A stretch of DNA of 64,000 nucleotides from Antrihabitans auranticaus (GCF_016481275.1 NZ_JAEMNW010000003.1:766437-830436); one strand, 5' to 3'. Positions 35,441 through 43,792 are shown, counted from the first letter of the stretch. The notes: generated by a model not told the origin, from the sequence alone. Numbers and translations: made by a program.

Positions 35441-36403
35441 CTATCCGGCTGCCAATTCCACCGAGGGCTTACGAATTACGGCACCGCGCACCTTCTCGAC
35501 AAGCCCAGTGACCGAATGTGCGACCTCGGCAGCGCGCTCCAGGATCACACCGTGCCCCGCGCCTTCCAGGCACACGAGTTCGCTACCCGGCAGCTGAGCC
35601 GCGATTGCGATCGAATGCTCGAAAGGGACCAGCACATCCGCGGAGCCGCCCAGGATCAGTGCGGGAATCCGGCCGAGAATCGGGAGCACATCGGATTCGT
35701 CGAATTCGATGAAGCTGTCGAGAAAGCTCGACATGGTGACGATGGACGTATCGTTCAGCATCGCCGCAGCAACCGCAATCGTCCTCGCGCTCACTTTCCG
35801 TGTGCCGAAGGCGGCATTTCGGACTATCGGCTCGCACACTGTGCGGCTCATTCGTTTCGACGCATGCATCACACCGGGCGCCCACCGGACCGCACCGCAG
35901 AGCGCCGAGACGAACGGCCTACGTAGGTACCTGCCCATGCCCGAGCTCGTGAGACCGCTTGCGGCAGAGGCGATCAGGCCGACGCCGACGATGCGGGAAC
36001 CGATCGTCTCGGGATGCTGTCGGGCGTAGACGAGTGCGGTCATCGCACCCATCGAATGACCGACCAGAACGATGGGACCTACCGGTACGACCGCGCGGAT
36101 CACGGCGTCGAGGTCGCAGCCCAACTGGTCGAGCGTGTACGTCGACGCCGGTGCTTCGCCCGATTCGCCGTGCCCGCGGTGATCGTAGAAAACCATGTGG
36201 GTATCGGTCCCCCACGCGCGCGTCAGGTAGCTTCGCAACTCGCGCCACGAGTCCGTCTGCAAACAGTGTCCGTGCACGAAAACGACGGTGAGCGGTGCGT
36301 CCGATCGGCCATAGGTGCGGACCGCGAGTGGAACGCCATCGTCAGCCGACACTGTGATGCGATGACCGTCGACATCGACGGCAACGGGTCGAGTGTTCAG
36401 CAT
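35441..36403 (-). CDS. Alpha/beta-fold hydrolase
   Basis: A 320-residue hydrolase. The oxyanion strand ends in FVHGHCLQTDSW, the nucleophile Ser is in GHSMGAM, the acid lies in GGSADVLVPFEHS and the His in EGAGHGVILE. It fits general esterase or epoxide-hydrolase-like proteins. The substrate is not evident. It is transcribed alone; its upstream region (36404-36683) carries a wide inverted repeat. Confidence 0.85.
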   Translation of the reverse strand: MLNTRPVAVDVDGHRITVSADDGVPLAVRTYGRSDAPLTVVFVHGHCLQTDSWRELRSYLTRAWGTDTHMVFYDHRGHGESGEAPASTYTLDQLGCDLDAVIRAVVPVGPIVLVGHSMGAMTALVYARQHPETIGSRIVGVGLIASAASGLTSSGMGRYLRRPFVSALCGAVRWAPGVMHASKRMSRTVCEPIVRNAAFGTRKVSARTIAVAAAMLNDTSIVTMSSFLDSFIEFDESDVLPILGRIPALILGGSADVLVPFEHSIAIAAQLPGSELVCLEGAGHGVILERAAEVAHSVTGLVEKVRGAVIRKPSVELAAG

Positions 36404-36498
36404 GGCTGTCTCCGTAGGATTTGGGTTCCTGATGCGTAGTCGCGCTGGGCAACTCCTCCGTTACGGCAATTTCCTACAAACTGCTGAAGCGGTAGTTG

Positions 36499-36608
36499 GA
36501 TAGTCGCCCAAAATGTCGGTTGACCTGCACCCCGAACGACAACCGTTATAGACCCGGTGTGCAAACGTCGCCGAAGTGTCGCTGTTGGCCGTTGTGTAGG
36601 CGACTATC
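36499..36608. repeat. Widely spaced inverted repeat in a 280-base intergenic region
   Basis: GATAGTCGCC at 36499-36508 is repeated as GGCGACTATC at 36599-36608, ten of ten bases in inverted orientation, 90 bases apart. It lies upstream of the hydrolase at 35441-36403. The spacing would allow looping between two bound proteins. Between them and beyond I see no gene. A short hairpin with TCTCTAACTG/CTCTAGAG-like arms lies near 36630-36648, beyond the lipase-like gene stop. Confidence 0.35.
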
Positions 36609-36683
36609 GGCCTGACTAGTGAATCCTCTAGAGACAGTTAGAGATTCATGTCGAGAATTGCGCATCGGCGGATATATGGTTAT

Positions 36684-37937
36684 CTAGCAAATTTCCAATT
36701 CACCGTTAGAGATGACAATCGGGTTCAGCCAGCTGCGCAGTTTGTCGTACACGACGTCGTTGTTCAGCAATGTGAAGTGGTTGGCCGGCGAGATGTGCAA
36801 ACCGTTCGAATCTTCGAACCCGATCCTGCGTGATCGGGTTCGGCCGGTCGCGCTGGATGTCAGGACGAGTCCGTCGCCGAGCAGCTTGCCCATTGGATGC
36901 CGCGGGCTTCGCGTCACCGTCGCCGACACGAAGTAGTGCGTAGCTCCGACGAGCAGTGGCACCTCGACGCAGACGGCCGCGCGCAACGCGTCCTTGTCCC
37001 GGCCGGACCAGTCCTCGTCGACGAGCGACCCCAGCCGTAGATCGCGGATGCCGTTGCTTCGCCGCCGCAGAAAGCGCCCGATCGGCGCAGTTTCGGGCAG
37101 CATCGTGAGCCCCGCGCTCGCGTAGTGCACAAGCCGTTCGAGTGGTGCCCCGAAGTGTGGTGAGCCAAGGCAGACGACCTGCCGAACCTTGCCCGCCCAC
37201 GGGGCGTGGTCCGTCTGGGCGATATGGCAGGCGCTGCGCGCCACGAGGCCGCCCATGGAATGGCCGACGATCGCTATTTCCTCGACCTCGACCGGCCAGG
37301 TGTCGACGATTTCCGCCAGCAGGGCAGCGAACGAGCGTGCGTTCTCGGAAATGTGACGCCCGGTGTTGTACCTGATGTGGAGCGGGGTGCAGTTGTAGGT
37401 CGAACCCAATTGTTCGCCGTAGCTCGGCCGCCCGCCGAGCCGCCAGGCGTATTCACTCTCCATCAGGCCGTGCAGAAATACGACCAGCCGAGCCGACGGT
37501 GCCGGAAAGGTTTCGGCGAGCACGCTGGGTTCGGCGGCGATGTATTTCCCGTCGACGCGCAGGGTCATTGCCTCCGCGAGGGCGGGCTGTTCCGCTTCGA
37601 GTGTGTCGCCGCGCAAACCTTGGATGGCTGCAATGATCCCAGCGCCCCAAGCGGTTTCGGACGGCGGACTGGCCAGCGGCAGGTCGAGAATGCTCGACGC
37701 CTCGCTTGCCAGCGAGGTCGTGCCGCTGACCGCGGTGTAGACGCCTTCGGATATCGCGTCGTGCAACGCCTTGATGGGCGCCTGCGCGGATCCGATACCG
37801 AAGCCGACGACCGAGAAGATTCGGTCCGAGATTGCTCGGTGCATCTTCGCAATACCGCCGACTGCGCCACCGAGCTCGTCGAACGCCAGCTGGGAGAGAG
37901 CGCGAACCTCGCGCTTCCGCTCTGCAACATCAACCAT
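36684..37937 (-). CDS. Lipase-like alpha/beta hydrolase (PGAP1/triacylglycerol lipase type)
   Basis: A 417-residue protein. The N-terminal 130 residues are helical and unique. The hydrolase core then begins with VVFLHGLMESEYAW, has the nucleophile in IVGHSMGGLVAR and LGSPHFGAPLERLV after it, and ends with the catalytic His in SPANHFTLL. Members act on lipid esters. There is no signal peptide. The ATG at 37937 follows a stretch without a strong ribosome site, and it is divergent from the sugar-binding lipoprotein gene. Confidence 0.82.
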   Translation of the reverse strand: MVDVAERKREVRALSQLAFDELGGAVGGIAKMHRAISDRIFSVVGFGIGSAQAPIKALHDAISEGVYTAVSGTTSLASEASSILDLPLASPPSETAWGAGIIAAIQGLRGDTLEAEQPALAEAMTLRVDGKYIAAEPSVLAETFPAPSARLVVFLHGLMESEYAWRLGGRPSYGEQLGSTYNCTPLHIRYNTGRHISENARSFAALLAEIVDTWPVEVEEIAIVGHSMGGLVARSACHIAQTDHAPWAGKVRQVVCLGSPHFGAPLERLVHYASAGLTMLPETAPIGRFLRRRSNGIRDLRLGSLVDEDWSGRDKDALRAAVCVEVPLLVGATHYFVSATVTRSPRHPMGKLLGDGLVLTSSATGRTRSRRIGFEDSNGLHISPANHFTLLNNDVVYDKLRSWLNPIVISNGELEIC

Positions 37938-37965
37938 GATCCGAGTGTACAACTGTGCACCGAAT

Positions 37966-37981
37966 CCGCTAGCTTTAGCGG
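37966..37981. promoter_or_regulatory. Palindrome in divergent promoter (lipase / sugar-binding lipoprotein)
   Basis: CCGCTA-GCTT-TAGCGG, a perfect six-base inverted repeat with a four-base spacer, lies in the 135-base gap between two divergent genes. It could be an operator or the start of a small hairpin. Confidence 0.35.
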
Positions 37982-38072
37982 CTGTGCAGGGGGAATGCGT
38001 CGAATCGCTGCGTAGATCGAGCGGAGGCAGCACGATTTCCTGGTAGTACTTCGCTGTTGAAGGGGGATCACC

Positions 38073-39329
38073 TTGGCGCGAGTCCGCACTTTGCTCGCGA
38101 TGCTTGTCGTTCTCATCTCGGTCGTGACCGGCTGCAACAGCGATGCCGACAACAACGTCGAGGTGTTCACGTGGTGGTCCGACGCGTCGGAGCAGGCTGG
38201 ACTGAACGCGTTGGTCGAGGTCTTCAACCGGAACTATCCGGATCTGACGTTCATCAACGGAGCTGTGGCGGGCGGCGCTGGGGGCACGGCGCGTGATGTC
38301 CTGGCCTCGCGATTGGCGGCCGGCGATCCGCCCGGAACGTTTCAGGTGCACGCGGGCATGGAATTGGCCGACTACATCGAGGCCGGGCAGGTTCAGGACC
38401 TCGGTGGGCTCTACGCCGAAAATGGCTGGGACACAGTGTTTCCGCGCGGCCTGTTGGATCTATTGACTGTCGACGGCAAGATCTACTCGGTACCGTCGAA
38501 CGTGCACCGCGCCAATGTCGTCTGGGGAAATCCCGCGGTACTCTCCCGCGCAGGAATCGATCCGCAGTCGCGTCCAGCAGATCTCGATGCGTGGTTCGCG
38601 CAGCTCGACGCGTTGAAAGCAGCAGGGGTCACGCCACTCGCCATCGGCAAGGACTGGACGCAGGTGCACCTGCTCGAAACTGTCCTCATCTCCCGGCTCG
38701 GATCGGAGTCCTACAAAGGTCTCTTCGATGGCGAGACGAGTTGGGCCGATCCGCGAATCACCGCGGCGCTGGCCGATTTCGGCCGCCTCCTCTCCTATGC
38801 CAACACCGACAACCAGTTCCTCGACTGGCCGGCGTCGACGAAACGTGTGATCGATGGGAAGGCTGCCTACACCGTCATGGGTGACTGGGCGGAGAACCTC
38901 TTTCGTGCAGAGGGAATGCAGTTCGACGTCGACTACGTCGCGTTTCCTGTCCCCGGAACCCAGGGTGCGTTCGATTTCCTGGCGGATTCGTTCACGTTGC
39001 CGGCGAACTGCCCGAACGAGAGTGGTGCCGTCGATTGGCTCGAGACAGTGGCGAGCATCGAAGGCCAGCAGGCGTTCAATCTGGCAAAGGGGTCCATTCC
39101 CGCGCGATCGGATGTCTCGCCTGGCGACTATCAGCCTTATCAGCAAACCGCGATGACGTCCTATCGCGACGACGTCATCGTGCCGTCGCTCGCGCACGGC
39201 GCCGCGGCGCCGGTCAGGTGGTTGGCCGACATCACAACTGCTGTAAGGGCATTCGGCACACACCACGATCCAGTGGCGTTGCAGCAGGCGCTCGTCGATG
39301 CCGCTGCGACGCACGTCGGGAATCCGTAG
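38073..39329 (+). CDS. ABC-type sugar-binding lipoprotein (orphan)
   Basis: A 418-residue extracytoplasmic solute-binding protein. The signal peptide ends in SVVTGC with Cys21 for lipid attachment. EVFTWWSDASEQAGLNAL and the later NFT-like landmarks (LPANCPNESGAVDWL) place it with carbohydrate-binding proteins of the glucose/galactose GtsA type. No permease or ATPase gene lies nearby, so it must pair with a distant transporter or act as a sensor. The start is TTG, chosen for GAAGGGGGA upstream. Confidence 0.85.
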   Translation: MARVRTLLAMLVVLISVVTGCNSDADNNVEVFTWWSDASEQAGLNALVEVFNRNYPDLTFINGAVAGGAGGTARDVLASRLAAGDPPGTFQVHAGMELADYIEAGQVQDLGGLYAENGWDTVFPRGLLDLLTVDGKIYSVPSNVHRANVVWGNPAVLSRAGIDPQSRPADLDAWFAQLDALKAAGVTPLAIGKDWTQVHLLETVLISRLGSESYKGLFDGETSWADPRITAALADFGRLLSYANTDNQFLDWPASTKRVIDGKAAYTVMGDWAENLFRAEGMQFDVDYVAFPVPGTQGAFDFLADSFTLPANCPNESGAVDWLETVASIEGQQAFNLAKGSIPARSDVSPGDYQPYQQTAMTSYRDDVIVPSLAHGAAAPVRWLADITTAVRAFGTHHDPVALQQALVDAAATHVGNP

Positions 39330-39377
39330 GGCTCTCTAAGCGTCTCTAGTGGCTGAACTAGACGGCCTTGGTCTTGG

Positions 39378-40568
39378 CTACAGATCGGTCTGCGCGCGGA
39401 GATACCTACCGAAGTGCGGCACCGTGAACCCGATCGTTCCCCGCTCGGCCGAGTAGATGAGCCCCTTCTTGATCAGCCCATCGCGGGCAGGTGAGAGCGA
39501 TGCGGGTTTGCGGCCGAGCTCAGCGGCAATTTTCGCGGTTGCTACCGGACCGTCGTCGCCCGACAGATCGGCCATCGCGCGCATGTATTCGCGTTCCGCG
39601 GGCGTCGCACGTTCGTACCGCGACCCGAAGAACCCCACAGCGAGTTCTTCCTCGGCGGTCGGGGCTGCGACGAGAACGTCTTCCGCAGTGATCGGGCTGT
39701 CCGCAGCGAGGTCCCACGTCGCTTTGCCGTAGGCCTGGACGAAATACGGGTAGCCATCGGCGGCCGCGTACAGCGCATCGAGCGCGTCCGCGGTGTAACT
39801 GACGTCCTCGCGTGCGGCGGGGGCGATAAGTGCGAGGTCGGCGGAATCGCGATCGAGTCGGTCGATGCGGTGGTAGCTGAACAGGCGCTCCGAGTAGCTC
39901 TTGGACGCCGACAGCACGGCCGGCAGGTGCGGCAAGCCAGCTCCGACGACGATCAGCGGTGCCGCGTCCTGGCTCAACTCGTGGCACGCACCACAGATCG
40001 CCGAGATGTCGGCGGCGCCGATGTCCTGCATCTCGTCGATGAAGATCGCCAGACCGATGCCGATGTCGCGCGCGAGCCCTGCAGCCTCCATCAGAAGTTC
40101 GACGAGGTCGATCTCGATGTCCCCCGAGTCTGCCCGACCGGTCACCGTCGGAACGTCGATCCCCGGTTGCCAACGCTCCCGCATGCCCTTGTCAGCAGTG
40201 GCGCGGAGCGCAAAGGCTTTGAGAATCCCCAGGAAGTCGTCGACCCGCTCGGGATTTCGGTGGGCGGCCGCTATGGCGCGAACCGCCATGTGCAGGGCAG
40301 AAGACAGCGGTCGGCGCAGATCCTGATCGGGGCGTGCCTCGATTTTGCCGGTCCCCCAGCCGCGGGAAATGGCTGCGGACCGAAGTTGGTTGAGCAACAC
40401 CGTTTTCCCGACGCCGCGTAGTCCGGTGAGTACAACGCTGCGTTCGGGTCGGCCACGAGCAATGCGCTCGAGGACGACGTCGAACGCGTCCAACTGCTTA
40501 TCGCGACCGGCCAACTCAGGTGGACGCTGGCCGGCTCCAGGAGCGTATGGGTTACGCACGGGGTCCAT
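39378..40568 (-). CDS. AAA-type ATPase with C-terminal winged helix (STAND/Orc1-like)
   Basis: A 396-residue protein. It has Walker A GLRGVGKT at residues 49-56, Walker B LAIFIDEMQDI near 180 and a sensor segment VVGAGLPHLP. From about 315 there is a winged-helix DNA-binding region (KIAAELGRKPASLSPARDGL). It resembles archaeal-type AAA ATPases seen near mobile elements and toxin loci. The closest reading is an ATP-dependent regulator or DNA transactor; no partner is adjacent. It faces a structured intergenic region with a perfect eight-base inverted repeat. Confidence 0.8.
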   Translation of the reverse strand: MDPVRNPYAPGAGQRPPELAGRDKQLDAFDVVLERIARGRPERSVVLTGLRGVGKTVLLNQLRSAAISRGWGTGKIEARPDQDLRRPLSSALHMAVRAIAAAHRNPERVDDFLGILKAFALRATADKGMRERWQPGIDVPTVTGRADSGDIEIDLVELLMEAAGLARDIGIGLAIFIDEMQDIGAADISAICGACHELSQDAAPLIVVGAGLPHLPAVLSASKSYSERLFSYHRIDRLDRDSADLALIAPAAREDVSYTADALDALYAAADGYPYFVQAYGKATWDLAADSPITAEDVLVAAPTAEEELAVGFFGSRYERATPAEREYMRAMADLSGDDGPVATAKIAAELGRKPASLSPARDGLIKKGLIYSAERGTIGFTVPHFGRYLRAQTDL

Positions 40569-40607
40569 GTGACGGAAGGTACAAGAGTTGGTAGGTAAAT
40601 CTGGGTT

Positions 40608-40629
40608 TCTCTAGGGCGTGTCCTAGAGA
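40608..40629. promoter_or_regulatory. Candidate operator before the AAA ATPase gene
   Basis: TCTCTAGG-GCGTGT-CCTAGAGA, a perfect eight-base inverted repeat with a six-base spacer, lies 40 bases before the ATPase start. Autoregulation by the gene's own winged-helix domain is one possibility. Confidence 0.45.
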
Positions 40630-40692
40630 ACGCTATGAAGTTGTAGTGAGTTGGCCGTGGTGGGTCGAGTTGGGCTCCACTCGCGGTCGAGT

Positions 40693-40727
40693 GAAGGATT
40701 TCCCCCGAATTCCGGGGGTTTTCCTTC
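40693..40727 (+). ncRNA. Possible small RNA terminator with mirrored internal loops
   Basis: GAAGGA and TCCTTC enclose TTT/TTT bulges around CCCCCG-AATTC-CGGGGG: a 35-base perfectly symmetrical structure with six pairs outside and six inside. A TTTTCC run follows the inner stem on the plus strand, where no gene lies upstream, so a short plus-strand RNA ending here is possible. There is no expression evidence. Confidence 0.3.
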
Positions 40728-40830
40728 AGTCTTGCCCAGCGCCTCGGCCGCGTAGACGTACACGTCCCCCAACTCGTCCGCCAATTATTCATCTATCTAC
40801 CAATTCCGGTAGATGGCGAAAGAGATACCA

Positions 40831-40861
40831 ACCGGGTGTCGATTCTGAGTCGGCACCCGGT
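40831..40861 (-). terminator. Terminator after the tautomerase gene
   Basis: ACCGGGTG at 40831-40838 pairs with CACCCGGT at 40854-40861, with CGA/TCG extending the stem after one mismatch. It lies 13 bases beyond the stop codon of the minus-strand gene at 40874. Confidence 0.6.
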
Positions 40862-40873
40862 CACACGCACGCT

Positions 40874-41320
40874 CTAGTTCGCCGCGGCACGCTCGGCGGC
40901 TGCGGCACCTTTGAGGTTCTCGAACTGCACGGCCTGTCCGGCCGCACCCCAGTTGCCCTCCGGCACTTCGCGAATCAACGTCCACACATGCAGGGCCTGT
41001 GCAGAGTTCGGGTCAAGGCCCGCGGCTGCAACGACGGCGGCGTGAACCTCCGCAATGAGAATGTCTTTGCGCCGCTGCGACAGAGCGCCCTGGGGAACCG
41101 TGATGTCGACGCGGAATCGCGGCGAACCGCCGGGCCGTCCGCCGACCGCGAACCTCCCCGCCGGGATGTCGCGCAGATACACCCAGGTGATGTCGCGGAA
41201 GAACTGCGTGTCCGGTGCACGTTCTGCGCGGAGCAGGATGGTGACCAGTTCGTCGAGCAGCGGAGCTGACTTCTCCTCGGCAATTGCGCCTTCGGGGATC
41301 GTCACATCGATCATCGGCAT
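40874..41320 (-). CDS. Tautomerase/MIF-superfamily protein, tandem-domain
   Basis: A 148-residue protein starting MPMIDVTIPEGAIAEE. After processing, Pro2 would be the catalytic base typical of 4-oxalocrotonate tautomerases. A second, similar beta-alpha-beta unit starts near residue 70 (FRVDITVPQGALSQRRK), so two half-domains are fused, as in several actinobacterial family members. The reaction is probably a keto-enol tautomerisation or dehalogenation. It is divergent from a TetR gene (122 bases), its likely regulator. Confidence 0.82.
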   Translation of the reverse strand: MPMIDVTIPEGAIAEEKSAPLLDELVTILLRAERAPDTQFFRDITWVYLRDIPAGRFAVGGRPGGSPRFRVDITVPQGALSQRRKDILIAEVHAAVVAAAGLDPNSAQALHVWTLIREVPEGNWGAAGQAVQFENLKGAAAAERAAAN

Positions 41321-41442
41321 TGATGTTCACACCTTTCGAGTGCAACCTGTGGTCCGGCGTCTCCGGTATATGTAATATTGCATAGAGCAGAATGCATCAC
41401 AAGGGCCGATTCTCGTTACGATCTGTGGAAGGAGGTAGGCGA

Positions 41443-42021
41443 GTGAAGAACGAGGTCGGGACGCGCGACCGCATGTTGACGAGCGCTGTCCAGTTGATTC
41501 GGGAGCGTGGCGTTGCGGGCGCGACTATCGATGCGATCCTGTCGCACAGCAACGCTCCCCGCGGTTCCGTCTACTACCACTTTCCCGGTGGTCGCACCCA
41601 GATCATTACTGAGGCAATTGATTTCGCCGGAACCTGGATCACGTCGATCATCGAACGCGCGACCACAGCGGCAGATACAAGGCTCGTGTTGCGTGGCTTC
41701 ATCGAGACCTGGAAGAAGATCTTGCGGGCCAGCAATTTCGACGCGGGTTGCCCGATCGTCGCCGTCGCGGTCGACGGCATGGCCGAGGACCCCGCGCTGC
41801 GCGCACCCGCCGCGGCGATATTCGGCCAATGGCGCGACGCATTGAGCGTGCACCTTGTCGCCGACGGCGTCGACGAGGCACGCGCGGCCAGGCTTGCCAG
41901 CGTCGTGATCGCGTCGATCGAAGGTGCTGTGGTGTTGTGCCGCGTCGAGCAGAGCACCGACCCACTCGACCACGTCGGCCAGGAACTGGAAGAGCTGCTG
42001 GCGACAGTTCTCGCCAAATAG
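41443..42021 (+). CDS. TetR-family regulator (YxaF/LmrA type)
   Basis: A 192-residue repressor. The helix-turn-helix covers about residues 25-48 (VAGATIDAILSHSNAPRGSV), followed by the family's YYHFPGGRTQII. The C-terminal ligand domain has the conserved FDAGCPIVAVAVD of the LmrA-like subfamily. GTG at 41443 follows GGAGGTAGG at ideal spacing, so it is preferred to the ATG 17 codons earlier. It probably controls the divergent tautomerase. It is convergent with the TerD gene, one base apart. Confidence 0.87.
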   Translation: MKNEVGTRDRMLTSAVQLIRERGVAGATIDAILSHSNAPRGSVYYHFPGGRTQIITEAIDFAGTWITSIIERATTAADTRLVLRGFIETWKKILRASNFDAGCPIVAVAVDGMAEDPALRAPAAAIFGQWRDALSVHLVADGVDEARAARLASVVIASIEGAVVLCRVEQSTDPLDHVGQELEELLATVLAK

Positions 42022-42022
42022 T

Positions 42023-43144
42023 TCAGAGCATCTGGCCTGCCGGTTTCACCATTCCGCGAACAGTCTTCGCATCGACGAATTCGCCGAGCGCGGTCATGAC
42101 CCATCCCGAAGGTTCCCTGATCAGCTTGCACATCGCCACGCCTGTGTGCGGCTTCGCCTCGGACAGGTCGAAACGCACAAGCTCAGCGCCGCTACCCGCG
42201 TCGATAAGCCGGCAGAAAGCATTCGCGACGTCGCTGAATTTGTGGCCCGAGAACGAATTCACCGTGAAGACGAGCCCCATCACTTCGGCGGGCAGGCGTC
42301 CGAGATCGACAGAGATGATTTCGTCGTCGCCCTCGCCGCGCCCGGTCAGGTTGTCGCCCGAATGCTGGATTGCACCGTCCAGGATGGCGAGCTTCATGAA
42401 CCAGCAGGAAGCCAGTTTCTTTCGGTTGCCGTCGAAGGCGATGCATGACGCGTCCAGATCGACTCGACGACCGTTCGCGGGATCCCAGCCGAGCGCCATC
42501 TGAACCATCGACAACAGCGGTTGACCCGCCTTCGTCAGCGAAACGGACTGGCGCTTCTGCAGCGAGACCCGGCCCTTGTCGAGGTTGAGGCGAACCGGTG
42601 CGGCGGCAGGAACTTCGACGACGGGCTGTGGGGTCGCCTCCTCCTCGTCGACCGCAATCCCGAAATCCGTTGCAATACCGGCTAACCCGTTCGAATAGCC
42701 TTGGCCGACGCCGCGAATCTTCCACTGCGGACCGCGTCGATAGATCTCCACGAGAATGAGCGCGGTTTCGGGGCCGAGGCGGTCGGGCGCGAACGTGGCG
42801 AGGACGGCGCCGGACGGAATGTCGCGAAGCGTCGCGACCGGCGCTGCACCGGCGAACGTTGCACCGGCGGCGTCGAGGCTCGCCGTGACGACGATCTTGT
42901 CGATCTGGCTCGGGATGGCGTTCGTATCGATCGTTATCGCGTCGGGTCGCTGCGCATCCGCCGGCACGTGGCGCACGCCGGGACCGGTCGGCGCGTTGTA
43001 GAAGATGAAGTCGTCGTCGGAGCGCACCTTGCCGGACTCGGTAACCAGCAGCGCAGATACATCGAGGGCGGCCGCGGCACTGACCTCTACCGCAAATGCG
43101 GCGGCTCCGAGCGGCGCGTTCGATCCGCGCGTCAACACCGTCAT
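42023..43144 (-). CDS. Double TerD-domain protein (tellurite-resistance/stress family)
   Basis: A 373-residue protein with two TerD modules. The first (about 1-180) carries SDDDFIFYNAPTGPGV. The second (about 190-373) has the degenerate ...DEIISVDLGRLP. An acidic/Pro linker lies between them. TerD domains bind calcium and occur in stress and phage-defence Ter clusters; no TerB or TerC is present here. An imperfect 19-base tandem duplication lies 20 bases before the start. Confidence 0.85.
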   Translation of the reverse strand: MTVLTRGSNAPLGAAAFAVEVSAAAALDVSALLVTESGKVRSDDDFIFYNAPTGPGVRHVPADAQRPDAITIDTNAIPSQIDKIVVTASLDAAGATFAGAAPVATLRDIPSGAVLATFAPDRLGPETALILVEIYRRGPQWKIRGVGQGYSNGLAGIATDFGIAVDEEEATPQPVVEVPAAAPVRLNLDKGRVSLQKRQSVSLTKAGQPLLSMVQMALGWDPANGRRVDLDASCIAFDGNRKKLASCWFMKLAILDGAIQHSGDNLTGRGEGDDEIISVDLGRLPAEVMGLVFTVNSFSGHKFSDVANAFCRLIDAGSGAELVRFDLSEAKPHTGVAMCKLIREPSGWVMTALGEFVDAKTVRGMVKPAGQML

Positions 43145-43163
43145 GCGTAGTCCCCTCGTGAGC

Positions 43164-43201
43164 GCTATGTCCGTATCGGAGAGCTATGTCCGTATCGGAG
43201 A
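43164..43201. repeat. 19-base tandem duplication upstream of terD
   Basis: GCTATGTCCGTATCGGAGA occurs twice, head to tail and without mismatch, at 43164-43182 and 43183-43201. It is in the promoter region of the TerD gene, so a doubled regulatory site or a slippage-prone switch is possible. Confidence 0.7.
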
Positions 43202-43238
43202 GCATAGGCAGACGCGCCGAGCGGGATTACGGCAGCTG

Positions 43239-43400
43239 TCAGGTCGGTTTCTCGGAGCCGTCGGTGGCTGGAATCGGCACAGCTCGCTCGTGCTTTACGA
43301 CGCACGTCGACACGCGATTGTGAGCGACGGACATGACCTGGGTCCACCAATCCTGCAAGGGGCTGGGGTGGGGCCAGATGATTTTCGCCTCGCCGCTCAT
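43239..43400 (-). CDS. Possible 53-residue protein
   Basis: The frame begins MSGEAKIIWPHPSPLQDWW and ends SEKPT. AGGAG lies eight bases before the ATG. It is acidic in front and Trp/His/Pro-rich, with one Cys. I do not recognise it. It lies upstream of terD on the same strand, and its reading direction continues into the TerD promoter area. Confidence 0.4.
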   Translation of the reverse strand: MSGEAKIIWPHPSPLQDWWTQVMSVAHNRVSTCVVKHERAVPIPATDGSEKPT

Positions 43401-43534
43401 GTACTGCACTCCTACTGCGGCCCCTCGTGGGTGAAATGGCCGCATCAACTCTGGACCTTAATCAATCTGCGTGCCGGTTATGACGTGTTTCGCCGGAATT
43501 GCCACCTTGTAATCGGCGATCTAACACATCGTGT

Positions 43535-43559
43535 GTTTGCGGTTCCGCGGCCTGGGTAA
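43535..43559 (+). promoter_or_regulatory. SigF/SigB-like promoter for csbD
   Basis: GTTT at 43535-43538, a 15-base spacer, and GGGTAA at 43554-43559 match the mycobacterial SigF/SigB general-stress promoter (GTTT-N15-17-GGGTAT). The CsbD ATG is 60 bases downstream. CsbD genes are classic members of the general stress regulon. Confidence 0.55.
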
Positions 43560-43618
43560 TCAAAAGCCGGGCCGGGGAATCGTAGAAACCGGCCTGACGC
43601 AATCGGAGGGAGAGTCGC

Positions 43619-43792
43619 ATGAGTGGTCTCGACAAGGCAAAGAACACGGCCGAAGACTTGGCTGGACAGGCCAAGGAGAAACTCGGCCAGGTGACTGGCG
43701 ATCGAGAAACCGAGCGTGAGGGTCAGAAGGATCAAGTGACCGGAAACCTCAAGCAAGCGGGCGAGAACGTCAAGGACGCCTTCCGAAGCTGA
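43619..43792 (+). CDS. CsbD-family general stress protein
   Basis: A 57-residue charged protein: MSGLDKAKNTAEDLAGQAKE with LGQVTGDRETEREG following, and KQAGENVKDAFRS at the end. This is the CsbD pattern of two helical repeats (KxxAEDLxGxAKE and GxxQVTGNLKQ). Its function is unknown; expression rises in stationary phase and under osmotic stress in many bacteria. GGAGGG lies ten bases before the ATG, and a SigF/SigB-like promoter lies upstream. Confidence 0.93.
   Translation: MSGLDKAKNTAEDLAGQAKEKLGQVTGDRETEREGQKDQVTGNLKQAGENVKDAFRS

Larger units (their letters stand above)
40569..40873. other. 305-base gene-free region with several hairpins
   Basis: No convincing coding frame is present. 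On the minus strand, 40632-40791 reads LADELGDVYVYAAEALGK with good GC3 for 16 codons, but there is no ribosome site and the tail looks random, so I do not call it. The region contains four inverted repeats (40608-40629, 40693-40727, 40795-40814 and 40831-40861), listed separately where useful. The combination suggests an sRNA or untranslated regulatory element. Confidence 0.5.

Noticed and set aside
40632..40791. Minus-strand frame LADELGDVYVYAAEALGK... as a small gene
   Set aside because: No ribosome site, TTG only, and the tail loses codon bias after about 16 codons.
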